DNA of 64,000 nt, from assembly GCA_035275065.1 (NCBI GenBank), contig DATENM010000130.1, positions 1 to 64,000 on the forward strand, read 5' to 3'. The notes beneath the pieces were generated by a model that worked only from the letters and a program-made list of their open reading frames with translations, did not search any database and had not been told where the DNA came from. This document shows, piece by piece, positions 55,401-63,200 of this stretch. Each line of letters begins with the position of its first letter. Position 1 is the stretch's first letter. The position numbers were made by a program, and so were the translations under genes. The stretch is from Blastocatellia bacterium. GTDB taxonomy: Bacteria > Acidobacteriota > Blastocatellia > UBA7656.

Positions 55401-56774
55401 GCTCTTGTCGGCTGCGGGAGAGTTGGCGGCGAGGTTACGGCTCTGCGCTTCCGGCGTCATCGTGTAACCGAAAGCGCGAGTCGCGGCGCGGTTGCTGTTG
55501 CCGTTGGCGATTTCCGCGCCGCCGCTGTCGGTCGGCAGGTAGAACCAGCCGAAGGGCGATTCCGCCGAAGGGCTGGTGGCGTCGGGCAGACCGCGCGTCA
55601 CCTGGCCGAAGCCGAGCGAGTAGATCAGCGGGTTGGCGTTGCGCGCATAGACCAGGCTCTGGCGGAAGCCGCGCCCGCTGCCCGAAACCGTCGAATCCGG
55701 CGCGTAGGCCGGCGTTGCGCCCGGCGTCGTCGCGGCCCCGAATTCGCCGGCTCCCGCCAGCGTCGTCGGCATGCCGTCAAAGACTTTGCCTTGCGCCGTG
55801 CCGTTCGGGTTCATGGCTTCGACGCGATCCTGTATGTCGGGTCGGAAGGTCGGAAGGCGGCCGGCGCCCTGGCCGCCGCCGCGCGGCCCGTTGAACGAGG
55901 TCAAGCTGATGCGGCGCAGCACCTGGCCGGTCTGCGCGTCAACGACGTTCTCCCACATGATGCCGTTGTACTGTGGCGTCGTCAGCACGAAGCGATAAGC
56001 GAGCCGCCCTGTGTCGCCGAGCGGAAAGACCATGCGCGTGACGACGATCTCGTCGGTGAAGACGCCGCCGCCGCTATAGGCCGGCGCTTGCGCGAACTCG
56101 GGCTTGAGGTTGCCGTAAGTCGTCAGCACCTGGCGGTTGCCGGTCGCGTGCGGCGCGAAGTTGTTGACGCCGAGCGCCGAGGCCGCCGAAGTGATGGCTT
56201 GCTCGGGCGTCAGCGTCGCGGCGTTGGTGATCTTCATCTGCGGAAAGCTTTCGCCGCCGACGCTGATGATCTGTCCCAGGCGGTTGACGTTGACCAGCAC
56301 TTCGCCGTGATAGACCGGCAGCCCGGCGGCGCGCTGCTCAAAGAGCATGACGGTCGTGCCCATGTCGGGAACATAACCGCGGCTCTTGAGGCGGAGGTTG
56401 CTCAGGTCTTCGTCGCTGAAGCGGAACAGCTCGCGGTTGCGGCTGATGAAGTCGCGGGCAATCGTTTCGGGCTGATTGGCGCTCTGCGGCGACAGGTAAG
56501 ACGAAGTGCTGAACATGAAGCGCGGCGTCGCCGTCAGTCCGTTGTAGCGCACCTGCACGCTGTTGCCGGCGGTCGATTGCAGCGCCGTCAGCGCCTTGAC
56601 TTGCGCCAGCGTCGGCTTGTGCAGCGCCGTGCCTTTGGGGACGCCCAAGGGGCCGCGCACGTCGAATTCGGCGGGCCGCGTCGATTGGGCGGACGACTTG
56701 AATAAGAAATTCGCCGAAGCCAGCGCGACAAGCAAGCACAGGCCGAGCAGGAATGATCGCGTGAATCTTTTCAT
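52494..56774 (-). CDS. Fungalysin-like (M36) secreted metallopeptidase, long form
   Basis: 1426 residues; ATG 56774 follows TAGGAGATAAG. Signal peptide MKRFTRSFLLGLCLLVALASA. An FTP-like propeptide region (about 50-250) precedes the zinc peptidase: the zinc helix is VVAHEHYHGVSNR (HExxH, about 645) and the third ligand is in GEGWSDYNA (about 680). These are standard for M36. The C-terminal 500 residues contain fibronectin-like beta domains (AEIPAITTVYRDDNGGQKLQVGQTYFYQVR; SGTSYVDAGLTLGRVYYYIVQARD). The last part (about 1250-1400) is a lectin- or MAM-like beta domain (LTQTSLMEFDHFIQSE). Likely extracellular protein degradation. Paralog of the next M36 gene but only in the catalytic part. Confidence 0.9.
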   Translation of the reverse strand: MKRFTRSFLLGLCLLVALASANFLFKSSAQSTRPAEFDVRGPLGVPKGTALHKPTLAQVKALTALQSTAGNSVQVRYNGLTATPRFMFSTSSYLSPQSANQPETIARDFISRNRELFRFSDEDLSNLRLKSRGYVPDMGTTVMLFEQRAAGLPVYHGEVLVNVNRLGQIISVGGESFPQMKITNAATLTPEQAITSAASALGVNNFAPHATGNRQVLTTYGNLKPEFAQAPAYSGGGVFTDEIVVTRMVFPLGDTGRLAYRFVLTTPQYNGIMWENVVDAQTGQVLRRISLTSFNGPRGGGQGAGRLPTFRPDIQDRVEAMNPNGTAQGKVFDGMPTTLAGAGEFGAATTPGATPAYAPDSTVSGSGRGFRQSLVYARNANPLIYSLGFGQVTRGLPDATSPSAESPFGWFYLPTDSGGAEIANGNSNRAATRAFGYTMTPEAQSRNLAANSPAADKSQPYSATLTPLASSVRLADGRLLSSVIQSNYTEGNNVLTADDRADDDEATQGIRGYSPNRQFIAPYYDYTNSYEFAGTDAGGTPFFPASANADVYPGAVTLFYYNNLIHDYLYSVGFTEGLWNFQQDNFGRGGAGNDAISAQVQDGSGTDNANFGTPDDGAYPRMQMYLFTSGSFRRSDGDLDFDVVAHEHYHGVSNRSIAKGGSGGLGFALVGESGGQGEGWSDYNASSITDDDCEGEYVTGTFDSGIRRLPVTNYRWSYGSLNGTTMRLRDGSAPDINAGAIPFEVHDIGELWSAVLWDMRELIIMKDPNGVFFDGTRRLGGGNSFYIGSRLVHSVDSLHPINYRASFSTNDPGTINPSQAIQRPGLVAAEIAQLGHRNGPLATAVSRGARLSDMLVMRGMQLSPLNPSFVDSRDSILLADRELTGGENSALIWRAFASHGVGVQAESTSGAADDIATQSAPVVVEDFTVPATVTDCEALGPLPAPPFTASNLIKNTATINVNDGVRVANAQTYIISRGSSTDGPFAKIAEIPAITTVYRDDNGGQKLQVGQTYFYQVRASRNADCVSPANTVSVAITVGDAINVSPSPLFDGVDQVSDMRQCNRLTVSWRPAASANPNANLVYDVYRVSSVAAGDGTQNPTFAPSSSNRVATGVSGTSYVDAGLTLGRVYYYIVQARDLSNGKKDANNAGNTIVKYSAPTSNSMMPTPVFAMETFEAATNTRSLPPLVDSATPNQALAAFQHVSGIQVNGNPTGMMYAPDFSPGEGTPDPAGTQHGGPSDFSTVIGPLTLTQTSLMEFDHFIQSEAFFDGGVIEVAVGAPVFDATPFPNNTTTFDVGNYIIEGGYNAKLDGTLEGVAIGSVLQGRRAWTGTKGYHHVRIALGSFAAGGANNPNGLPVFVRFRMTSDVATAIGGGGGWYVDNLVINNLNPAGCPTGLAMLSNDHMEVPDAYAQNQVCLAVRRRQLAG

Positions 56775-56795
56775 GATCTTATCTCCTAATGAGAA

Positions 56796-56880
56796 TGATG
56801 TGGCGCAATCCGGTTAGCTGGCGCGCCCCGATCTCTTGGCTTCAGGGCGCGGCGCAACCCGGCGGATTGCGCCACATCAT
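56796..56880. repeat. GATGTGGCGCAATCC palindrome
   Basis: Left arm GATGTGGCGCAATCC at 56798-56812 and right arm GGATTGCGCCACATC at 56864-56878, with a GCGCG-rich centre. It lies between the two M36 genes and is related to the element at 52412. Confidence 0.87.
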
Positions 56881-56884
56881 TTCT

Positions 56885-59800
56885 TTAATGAAGCACCTGC
56901 ACGGTGACCGTGCGCGTGATCGGGTTGACCGTGAAGCGCACCAGGTTGGTGACGGTTCCGGTGCCCGGCAACAGGTTGCTGCCGCCGCCCGATGACGAGC
57001 CGCCCGACGCCTTCGGCACGAGCAGCGATTGCGTGCTGACGATCTGGAAGTCAGAGGCCACGCCCGCCCAGCCGATGACGCGATAGATGTACTGCGCGTT
57101 CGGCTGGATGGCCGCCGTGACGGTTTCCTGCGGCGTGTCGCTGGCCGAAGACGAGAGGACGCGGCCCGATGAATCGAGCAGCTCAAGGTCGAGATCAACC
57201 GCGAGCGTCGAGCTCAGGTTGCCGGACACGGCATAGGCGCCGTCCTTCGAGGTGAACGGCACGTCTACGTAATCCAGGCCGCTGGCGGCCGCAAGCCCTG
57301 TGTCGCCCACCGGCACGATGCCGCTCAGAGTCTCGCTGAACTGCCCAACGTCGTAGCGCGAGAAGTCAATGCCCGGCTCCGGCTGGTAGCGCGTCGCAAA
57401 CGCCGGATCAACCTGAACCCGCGCTTTGACGACCGCGTCGAAGGTGAACAACTGCGCCATCGGGTCGCTGAAGGAGAAGTGGCGGGCGCTCGATGTCTGC
57501 CCGGTCTGAAGAAGCTGGTGATAGTAGAAGCTCGCCGGATCACTCGCCGTGCCCTTGCCGCCGTTGTCGGCGTTGGCGACGGTGACGCCGTTCGAGACCG
57601 CGACGATGCGGAATTCGACCGGCGTGTAGATCGTGCCGTCATAGGTGCCGGCGCCGAGGTTCTTGATCGTCTGGTCAAAGTCGAACTTGCCGTTGGCGAA
57701 TGCGACGTTCGCAATCGTCGTCTGGATGCGGTTGGTTACATCCGTCACCGCCGATGCCGCGCTGGCCGCCGCGCTGTTGTCCGAGACGCCGAGCTGGCGG
57801 TTCGGGTTGATGCTCAAGGCGCGCACGACGTATTCCGAGTTGATCGGATTGGCCAGACCGCGGGCGATGAACGCGCCTTCGATCTTGCCGCGGTCAACGT
57901 AACTGGTCTGCGATGCCGGGACGTATTCGAGGTGCAGGTAGCCGTCGGTGCCGCCGTCGCCGTCAATGTATTCGCGGCCCGGGACCGGCGGGTTCTGGCG
58001 CTGATTCTCGCGGCCTATCTCGCGCTTCAGAATCTCGTAAGCGAAGGCGCCGGCAACCGGCTGCCACGCCACGCGCGCCGATGACGGCGAGGCCGGAACG
58101 ACGTTGACGCCCGCGGGCGCGCTCGGCTTGCCCTGCGAGCCTGTGAAGGCTGAGACTCGCGTCGAGATGACTTGCTGGCCGCCAACCACGCCTTCGGCGT
58201 TGAAGCCCATCTCGCGCGAGGCGTAAACCTGCTCGATCAAGGCGCGGTGAATGCCCGGCGAGTCGGGGTCGAGCGGATCAGACGCATAGAGCATCGAGTC
58301 GGCGATGATCATCGCATCGCGGGCGCGCACGAAGGTGTCGGGGCTGAAGGTGCCGAGCACGTAGATCGAGCCGAGGAAGATGCGCTCCCAGGTCTCTTTG
58401 CCGAGCGAGATGGGAGTGGTCGGCTGGCCGGTGATGGGGTCGGGCCGCTTCCAGTTGCCGCCGGTTTCGTACATCGACATCAGCTCGCGGATGTCCCACA
58501 TCGTGCCGCCGTAAATCTCGCCGTCGCGGTGGACCTCGAAGCTTGAGCCGCCCGAGGTGCCGAGCTGTGAAAAGGTCAGCCCGGTGTTGGCGTTGCGAAT
58601 GTACTGGCGCAGGTCGGGGTCGCCGCCGGCGGCGCGAATCTGATTGCGACGCACATAGCCGTTGACGACGTAAGCGCCGAGCGCCGGATTCTCTGCCGCC
58701 GAATAGGCCCACAGGTCGGCCTGGCCTTCATTAAGCGCGCCGCCTTCGGGCGAGCCTTCGAGGCCGGCAATTGGCGTCGAGATCGAATGCATCCCCTCGT
58801 GGTAAGGCACGCCGAAATCGAGGGCCAGGTCGTTATACAGGTAGCCATGACCGTAGCTCGTCGGGTTGACGGTGATCTTCTGGCCGGCGACGGTTTCGGT
58901 TTCGGGCAGCGAGAAGGCGTTGTCCAGGCCAAGCAGCTTGTCGGCGAACGCCGGGTCGGTCGGGTCGGTCGGCGGATTCAGCACGTTCGGGATGTGAACG
59001 TTGCCCGTGAGCGGCACAGACTGATTCGGATAGGTGTCGGGGAAATCGCCCTGGCCGACACCGCGATGGTGCGCGGCGTCATCGGCGATGTGCAGGTAGT
59101 CAATGTATTCGATCAGCGAGTTGATGTAATAGAACTGGTTGATCTCGTCCTGATGCTCCGCCGGCTCGGCGTTCGGCCCGTACTGCTCGTGCTCGTAGGT
59201 GCGCTGTTCGAGATTCGCCGGGTCGTTGTTGCGGAAGTACCAGGTGCCTTTGGCGGCTTGCGGGAACGGGACTTTCGCGGCCAGCACGTTTTCGATGTGA
59301 ACGTGCGCGCCGGTCAGCGTGCCGTTGACGCCTGTGACGACATTCGAGGCGTCGAAGTTGCGCAGCTTGATGCGCAACTGGCCGAGCGGGATGCCGTTCG
59401 TGCCGACGCTGATGATCCCTTGATCCTTCAGCTCGGTCGTCAGCGCCGGGTAGGTCGGATAAACGTCGCCTTCCATCGGCAGCGCCTGTTGATAGCGCAC
59501 GGTGTCTTCGCGATAGAGGATTTGCCCGGTCGCCGCGTCGATCTGATAGCGATAGACGCCGAACGGGTTGCGCGAGAAGAACAGGAACTTGTAAGCCAGC
59601 CGTCCGCCGTCGGGCGTCGGGAAGATGTTCAGCTCGGGGTGCGGCTCGGCCAGCACGCCCAGTTGCGAAGCGATCAAGTCGAGCGCCGGCGTCAAGACTT
59701 CCGAAACGCCGTTGGCCCATTGCACTTTGAAGCGGTTGAGGTCGGCTTGCGCCACGGCGACCGACGCCGCGCCGTCGAGGCTCGGCACCGTGTTGATGGC

Positions 59801-60400
59801 GAGGTTGGCGCGGTACGGGCCGGAGACCATCTTGACCCGCCGCTGACCATCCATCACCACGCCGATGCCGCTGTTGGCAACCGTCAGGCCGTTATAGGTC
59901 TGCTTGAAGTACATCAGGTTGCCGCCGAGCGCCGCGACGTTGCTGTCTAGCGCGAGCGTGCTCATGTCCGTGATGCCGAACAGCGCGGCGTTCGAGGCGA
60001 TGAAGTTGCGCGCCGCGGCTTCGGGGTCGAGCGTCGAAGCGGCGGAAGCGAAATCATAGATCGTATCAACGGAGCCGGACGACTTATCCCAGCGCGCCGT
60101 GATGCTCGTGTCGTGCAGATTCGTCTTCAGCGCGTTGAGCGCCTGAAGCTGCACGGCGCTCGGCTGAAGGCGGATGCGCTGCGTCAGGTTGATATCAAAG
60201 TTGGGCACGCGCGGCTTGCTTTGATCGAGATCGACCGCCGCCTTCGGGGTGCTGGACGCGCCGGCGCGCAAGATCGGCCCGAAGCCGAATATGAAAGCGC
60301 CCGCAAGAATGGCGACGAGCGCGAGCGTGTTGAACAGAGCGGTTGATCTGGCGCGCGGCGCTAAGCCCTGGCGATTCCGTTGTGACTTGAGTGCGCTCAT
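56885..60400 (-). CDS. Secreted fungalysin-like (M36) metallopeptidase with extra C-terminal domain
   Basis: The start is ATG 60400 behind AAAAAGGAGACC (the upstream in-frame codons run through a palindrome). N-terminal signal/anchor (about 25-50). A propeptide region (about 60-260) precedes the catalytic domain with zinc helix GVPYHEGMHSISTP (HExxH, about 532) and third ligand ALNEGQADLWAY. A fibronectin-like segment (PSAPAGVNVVPASPSSARVAWQPVAGAFAYEIL) follows. A distinctive beta domain at about 893-1000 (FDFDQTIKNLG, VTVANADNGGKG, HFSFSDPMAQLFTFDAVV) is shared with the partial gene at 63201. It ends with a pre-peptidase-type domain and a Ser/Gly-rich tail. Confidence 0.9.
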   Translation of the reverse strand: MSALKSQRNRQGLAPRARSTALFNTLALVAILAGAFIFGFGPILRAGASSTPKAAVDLDQSKPRVPNFDINLTQRIRLQPSAVQLQALNALKTNLHDTSITARWDKSSGSVDTIYDFASAASTLDPEAAARNFIASNAALFGITDMSTLALDSNVAALGGNLMYFKQTYNGLTVANSGIGVVMDGQRRVKMVSGPYRANLAINTVPSLDGAASVAVAQADLNRFKVQWANGVSEVLTPALDLIASQLGVLAEPHPELNIFPTPDGGRLAYKFLFFSRNPFGVYRYQIDAATGQILYREDTVRYQQALPMEGDVYPTYPALTTELKDQGIISVGTNGIPLGQLRIKLRNFDASNVVTGVNGTLTGAHVHIENVLAAKVPFPQAAKGTWYFRNNDPANLEQRTYEHEQYGPNAEPAEHQDEINQFYYINSLIEYIDYLHIADDAAHHRGVGQGDFPDTYPNQSVPLTGNVHIPNVLNPPTDPTDPAFADKLLGLDNAFSLPETETVAGQKITVNPTSYGHGYLYNDLALDFGVPYHEGMHSISTPIAGLEGSPEGGALNEGQADLWAYSAAENPALGAYVVNGYVRRNQIRAAGGDPDLRQYIRNANTGLTFSQLGTSGGSSFEVHRDGEIYGGTMWDIRELMSMYETGGNWKRPDPITGQPTTPISLGKETWERIFLGSIYVLGTFSPDTFVRARDAMIIADSMLYASDPLDPDSPGIHRALIEQVYASREMGFNAEGVVGGQQVISTRVSAFTGSQGKPSAPAGVNVVPASPSSARVAWQPVAGAFAYEILKREIGRENQRQNPPVPGREYIDGDGGTDGYLHLEYVPASQTSYVDRGKIEGAFIARGLANPINSEYVVRALSINPNRQLGVSDNSAAASAASAVTDVTNRIQTTIANVAFANGKFDFDQTIKNLGAGTYDGTIYTPVEFRIVAVSNGVTVANADNGGKGTASDPASFYYHQLLQTGQTSSARHFSFSDPMAQLFTFDAVVKARVQVDPAFATRYQPEPGIDFSRYDVGQFSETLSGIVPVGDTGLAAASGLDYVDVPFTSKDGAYAVSGNLSSTLAVDLDLELLDSSGRVLSSSASDTPQETVTAAIQPNAQYIYRVIGWAGVASDFQIVSTQSLLVPKASGGSSSGGGSNLLPGTGTVTNLVRFTVNPITRTVTVQVLH

Positions 60401-60515
60401 GGAGGTCTCCTTTTTCGAGTCGTAATTCTGATTAAATTCGATTCGCGCAGCATCGCGGCGCAGGCCGCCGGCCCACGCACTGTCGCGTCCTGAAAAAAGC
60501 AGTGAGGAATAGGCC

Positions 60516-60543
60516 GTGGCGCGAGTCCGAGGGCTCGCGCCAC
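60516..60543. terminator. GC-rich hairpin upstream of the M36 gene
   Basis: GTGGCGCGAG pairs with CTCGCGCCAC around a short loop (60516-60543). It follows the stop of the S8 gene (60559) on the minus strand and may be its terminator. Resembles the GTGGCGC elements nearby, without a T-run. Confidence 0.5.
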
Positions 60544-60558
60544 GCGGAGGGCAGTCCG

Positions 60559-63030
60559 TCATTCGCCGAACATAATGTTGATTACTTTTAGCATGGGGTT
60601 GAGAAAGTCTGTGCGCTTCACCACCGTCGTCGGCTCGAAGCGCGGGCCGGGCACCGCTTGATACTGTCCCGGCGCGACCTCGCGCAGCTCGGCGGGGAAG
60701 GCTTGCAGCACGCCGCGGTCGAGCGCCAGTTGCACGTAGCCGCGCAGTTGTGTGGGTATCTGCGCGTTATCAACCAGCACCTGACCATTGCTGGTGACGT
60801 TGCTGCCGGCGAGCGCCCTGGCTTGCGCGTCGAGGCGCAAGGCGCGAACCAGCGCCACCGCCAGCTCTAACCGCGCCACCTGCGTCCCCGGCCCGAAGGC
60901 CGCGCCGTCGAGCCCCATCACGCCGTCGCGCTTGAGCGATTCGACGACCAGCGCGTCCGAGCTTCCGGGCGTCACGTCAACGAAGCTCGGCTGTGCCGGC
61001 AGGTACTGCATCACGCGCGCCCCGAACATCACAGCGCGCGCTAGCTCGATGCGCTTGAGCGGGTCGGCGGGCCGGAACGCACCATTGTCTGTGAACATCA
61101 CGCGGTCATAGACCAGCCGCAGCGCTTTCGTCCGCGTCGCGTCGTCGAGACCGTTAACGTCTCCCACTTGATTCGGGTCATAGATGAAATGCGTGATCGT
61201 CAGGCGATAGGGTTGATCAACCGGCTGCGCCAGTCCCGCAATCCCGCCGCTGACCTGCGCCGTGTAGGTGCCCGCCGCCGGGAATTCCATCTTCAACGCT
61301 TCGCGCGAGCCATAAAACGCCGCGAGGTTCAACTCGTCAGAGCTGGCGACGGTGGCGCTGCCTTTCAAAACGCTCAACGCCAGATCGTTGATGGCGAGGT
61401 TGGTGTTATCAACGATGACCTGGCCTTCGCCGACCGCGCCGTCCCAATCGAGCTGCACGAAAGTGAAGCGCGTGTTCGGCGGCACGGTGAAGGTGTGCGC
61501 CGTCGAGCTGCCCGATGGCACTGTGCCCGTAAACGCGCCGCCGTCCTGTTGTTGAACCGTCAGCCCCTTGCCGGTGAAGCCGAAGTTGCCGTAAGGCTTC
61601 TGCGCGTTGAAGGCGAGGTCTACGGCGGCGTGGGCGTTCGCCAGTCCGGCGCCGACTTCAAACTGGTCGTAGGTCGCAAGCGGCGTCGCCGTGCGCTCAA
61701 GGATCGTCTTCACCTCGTCGGGCGAAAGCGACGGATTGGCTTCGAGGATGTTGGCGATGACGCCGGCCAGATGCGGGCAGGCCATCGAAGTGCCACTGAT
61801 CTGCGTGTAGAACGGCAGGAACGCCGTTGGAATCTGCGTGTCGGCGTCGGCGCCGTTGGCGACCAGGTTAGTGCTGGCGCGGGCGGCGATGATGGCCGAG
61901 GTGTAGCCTTGATTCGACGGCCCGCCGGTGCCGGGCGTCAGCAGCGTCGGATGAATCACCGGATCGCCAAAGATGCCGCGCGACGAAAAGCCCGCCAGCC
62001 GCCCGTCTTTGGTGGACGCGCCGGCGCTGATGATCCACGGCACGGAGGCCCAGCGGTTCTGCGAATTCGGGCGCGGGCCGTCGTTGCCGTTGGCGAAGAC
62101 GACGACGATGTTGGCTTCATCGTGCAGCTTCTTGCTGGCGACATTGACCGGGTGATCGGGGTCAACGGCGACCGCCGAGTTGCCCCACGAGCAACTGACG
62201 ATGCGGATGTTGTAAGTGAACTGCTGCGTGTAAGCGTAATCGAAAGCCGCTACCTGTCCGAGCACGAAGATCACCGCGCCCGACCCTAAACCGACGAGCT
62301 TGGCGCCCGGCGCGACGCCACTGTAAAGCCCGCCGCTCGCCTGGCCGCTGCCGGCGGCGATGCTGGCGCAGTGTGTGCCGTGGCCGACGTTGGTGTCTGT
62401 GTTAATGACGTTCTCGACATAGCTCACCGGCAGGATGCCTTCGACCGGGTTGCCGAGGGCGTCGAGGCGCACGGGCAAGCCTTCGCGATCATTCGGGTTG
62501 ACGATGACATTCTGAATCGTCTTGCCGGCTTGCGGGTTGAGCGGGTTGAAGCTGAGGTCTTGATGCGAGCCGTCAATGCCTGAGTCGTTGATGGCGATGG
62601 TGATGCCGCGACCCGACACCGGCAAGCCGCCGTTGCGCGCCGTCAGCGCCGCGTCTTGACGAAGCCGCGTGATGCCAATCAGCGGCTTCGATTGATTGAG
62701 CTGAAGCTGAAGCGGCGCGTTCAGGTAGATCGAGCGCAACTGCGGCCAGCCCATCATCTGCTGAATCTGCGGCGGGGTGGCGGTCACGCCCATGATCGGA
62801 AAATTCTGCATGCGGACGCCGTTGCTGACGCCGAGGGCGCGCACCGCTGCCACCTGCGTGTCGGTGATGGTGTTGCCGGTGAAGGTGAGAACGACACCGA
62901 GCCGCGTGTCGGCTTGCGCGACGCTGAGGCGGGCGGCCAGCTCCGGGTCTATCTTCGGAGCCGCCGTGGCCTGCGCCGCCAACGTCATCAGCATCATTGC
63001 GAGAGCCAGTAGCAGGTGTCGGAATCTCAT
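60559..63030 (-). CDS. Secreted subtilisin-like (S8) peptidase with SLH-like C-terminus, second copy
   Basis: The start is ATG 63030 behind GGAGGGGAT; signal peptide MRFRHLLLALAMMLMTLAAQATA. An I9-like prosegment is followed by the S8 domain: Asp in IAINDSGIDGSHQDL (about 148), His in GHGTHCASIAAG (about 216), Ser in SGTSMACPHLAG (about 413). The C-terminal region (about 640-823) contains three SLH-like repeats (GAFRPADPLKRIELARAVMFGA; GAAFGPGTQVARLELAVALVRALRL; RFEPTTVVKRTDFLNPM). The ending YQAVPGPRFEP is the same as in the first S8 protein, proving paralogy. Together the two S8 genes flank the two M36 genes. Confidence 0.9.
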   Translation of the reverse strand: MRFRHLLLALAMMLMTLAAQATAAPKIDPELAARLSVAQADTRLGVVLTFTGNTITDTQVAAVRALGVSNGVRMQNFPIMGVTATPPQIQQMMGWPQLRSIYLNAPLQLQLNQSKPLIGITRLRQDAALTARNGGLPVSGRGITIAINDSGIDGSHQDLSFNPLNPQAGKTIQNVIVNPNDREGLPVRLDALGNPVEGILPVSYVENVINTDTNVGHGTHCASIAAGSGQASGGLYSGVAPGAKLVGLGSGAVIFVLGQVAAFDYAYTQQFTYNIRIVSCSWGNSAVAVDPDHPVNVASKKLHDEANIVVVFANGNDGPRPNSQNRWASVPWIISAGASTKDGRLAGFSSRGIFGDPVIHPTLLTPGTGGPSNQGYTSAIIAARASTNLVANGADADTQIPTAFLPFYTQISGTSMACPHLAGVIANILEANPSLSPDEVKTILERTATPLATYDQFEVGAGLANAHAAVDLAFNAQKPYGNFGFTGKGLTVQQQDGGAFTGTVPSGSSTAHTFTVPPNTRFTFVQLDWDGAVGEGQVIVDNTNLAINDLALSVLKGSATVASSDELNLAAFYGSREALKMEFPAAGTYTAQVSGGIAGLAQPVDQPYRLTITHFIYDPNQVGDVNGLDDATRTKALRLVYDRVMFTDNGAFRPADPLKRIELARAVMFGARVMQYLPAQPSFVDVTPGSSDALVVESLKRDGVMGLDGAAFGPGTQVARLELAVALVRALRLDAQARALAGSNVTSNGQVLVDNAQIPTQLRGYVQLALDRGVLQAFPAELREVAPGQYQAVPGPRFEPTTVVKRTDFLNPMLKVINIMFGE

Positions 63031-63161
63031 ATCCCCTCCATCACGGATCGCTTGTCCGGCCTTACACCAGCCATTTTCCCCAGAGGCATTGAGCGATTCT
63101 TGAAATAACCTTGAACGCGGACGCCGGAGCCATAAACCTTTGTCGTTGCTGGCCAAAATTT

Positions 63162-63192
63162 TAAGGGCCGACCCTTTTCGAGTCGGCCCTTA
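63162..63192 (-). terminator. Rho-independent-type hairpin after the partial gene
   Basis: TAAGGGCCGAC (63162-63172) pairs with GTCGGCCCTTA (63182-63192), an 11-bp perfect stem with a 9-nt loop. On the minus strand the stem is followed by AAAATTTT. It sits directly after the stop of the gene at 63201-64000. Confidence 0.75.
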
Positions 63193-63200
63193 GCCCTTGA

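Noticed and set aside
60401..60562. N-terminal extension of the second M36 frame
   Set aside because: Passes through a hairpin; ATG 60400 has a much better ribosome site.
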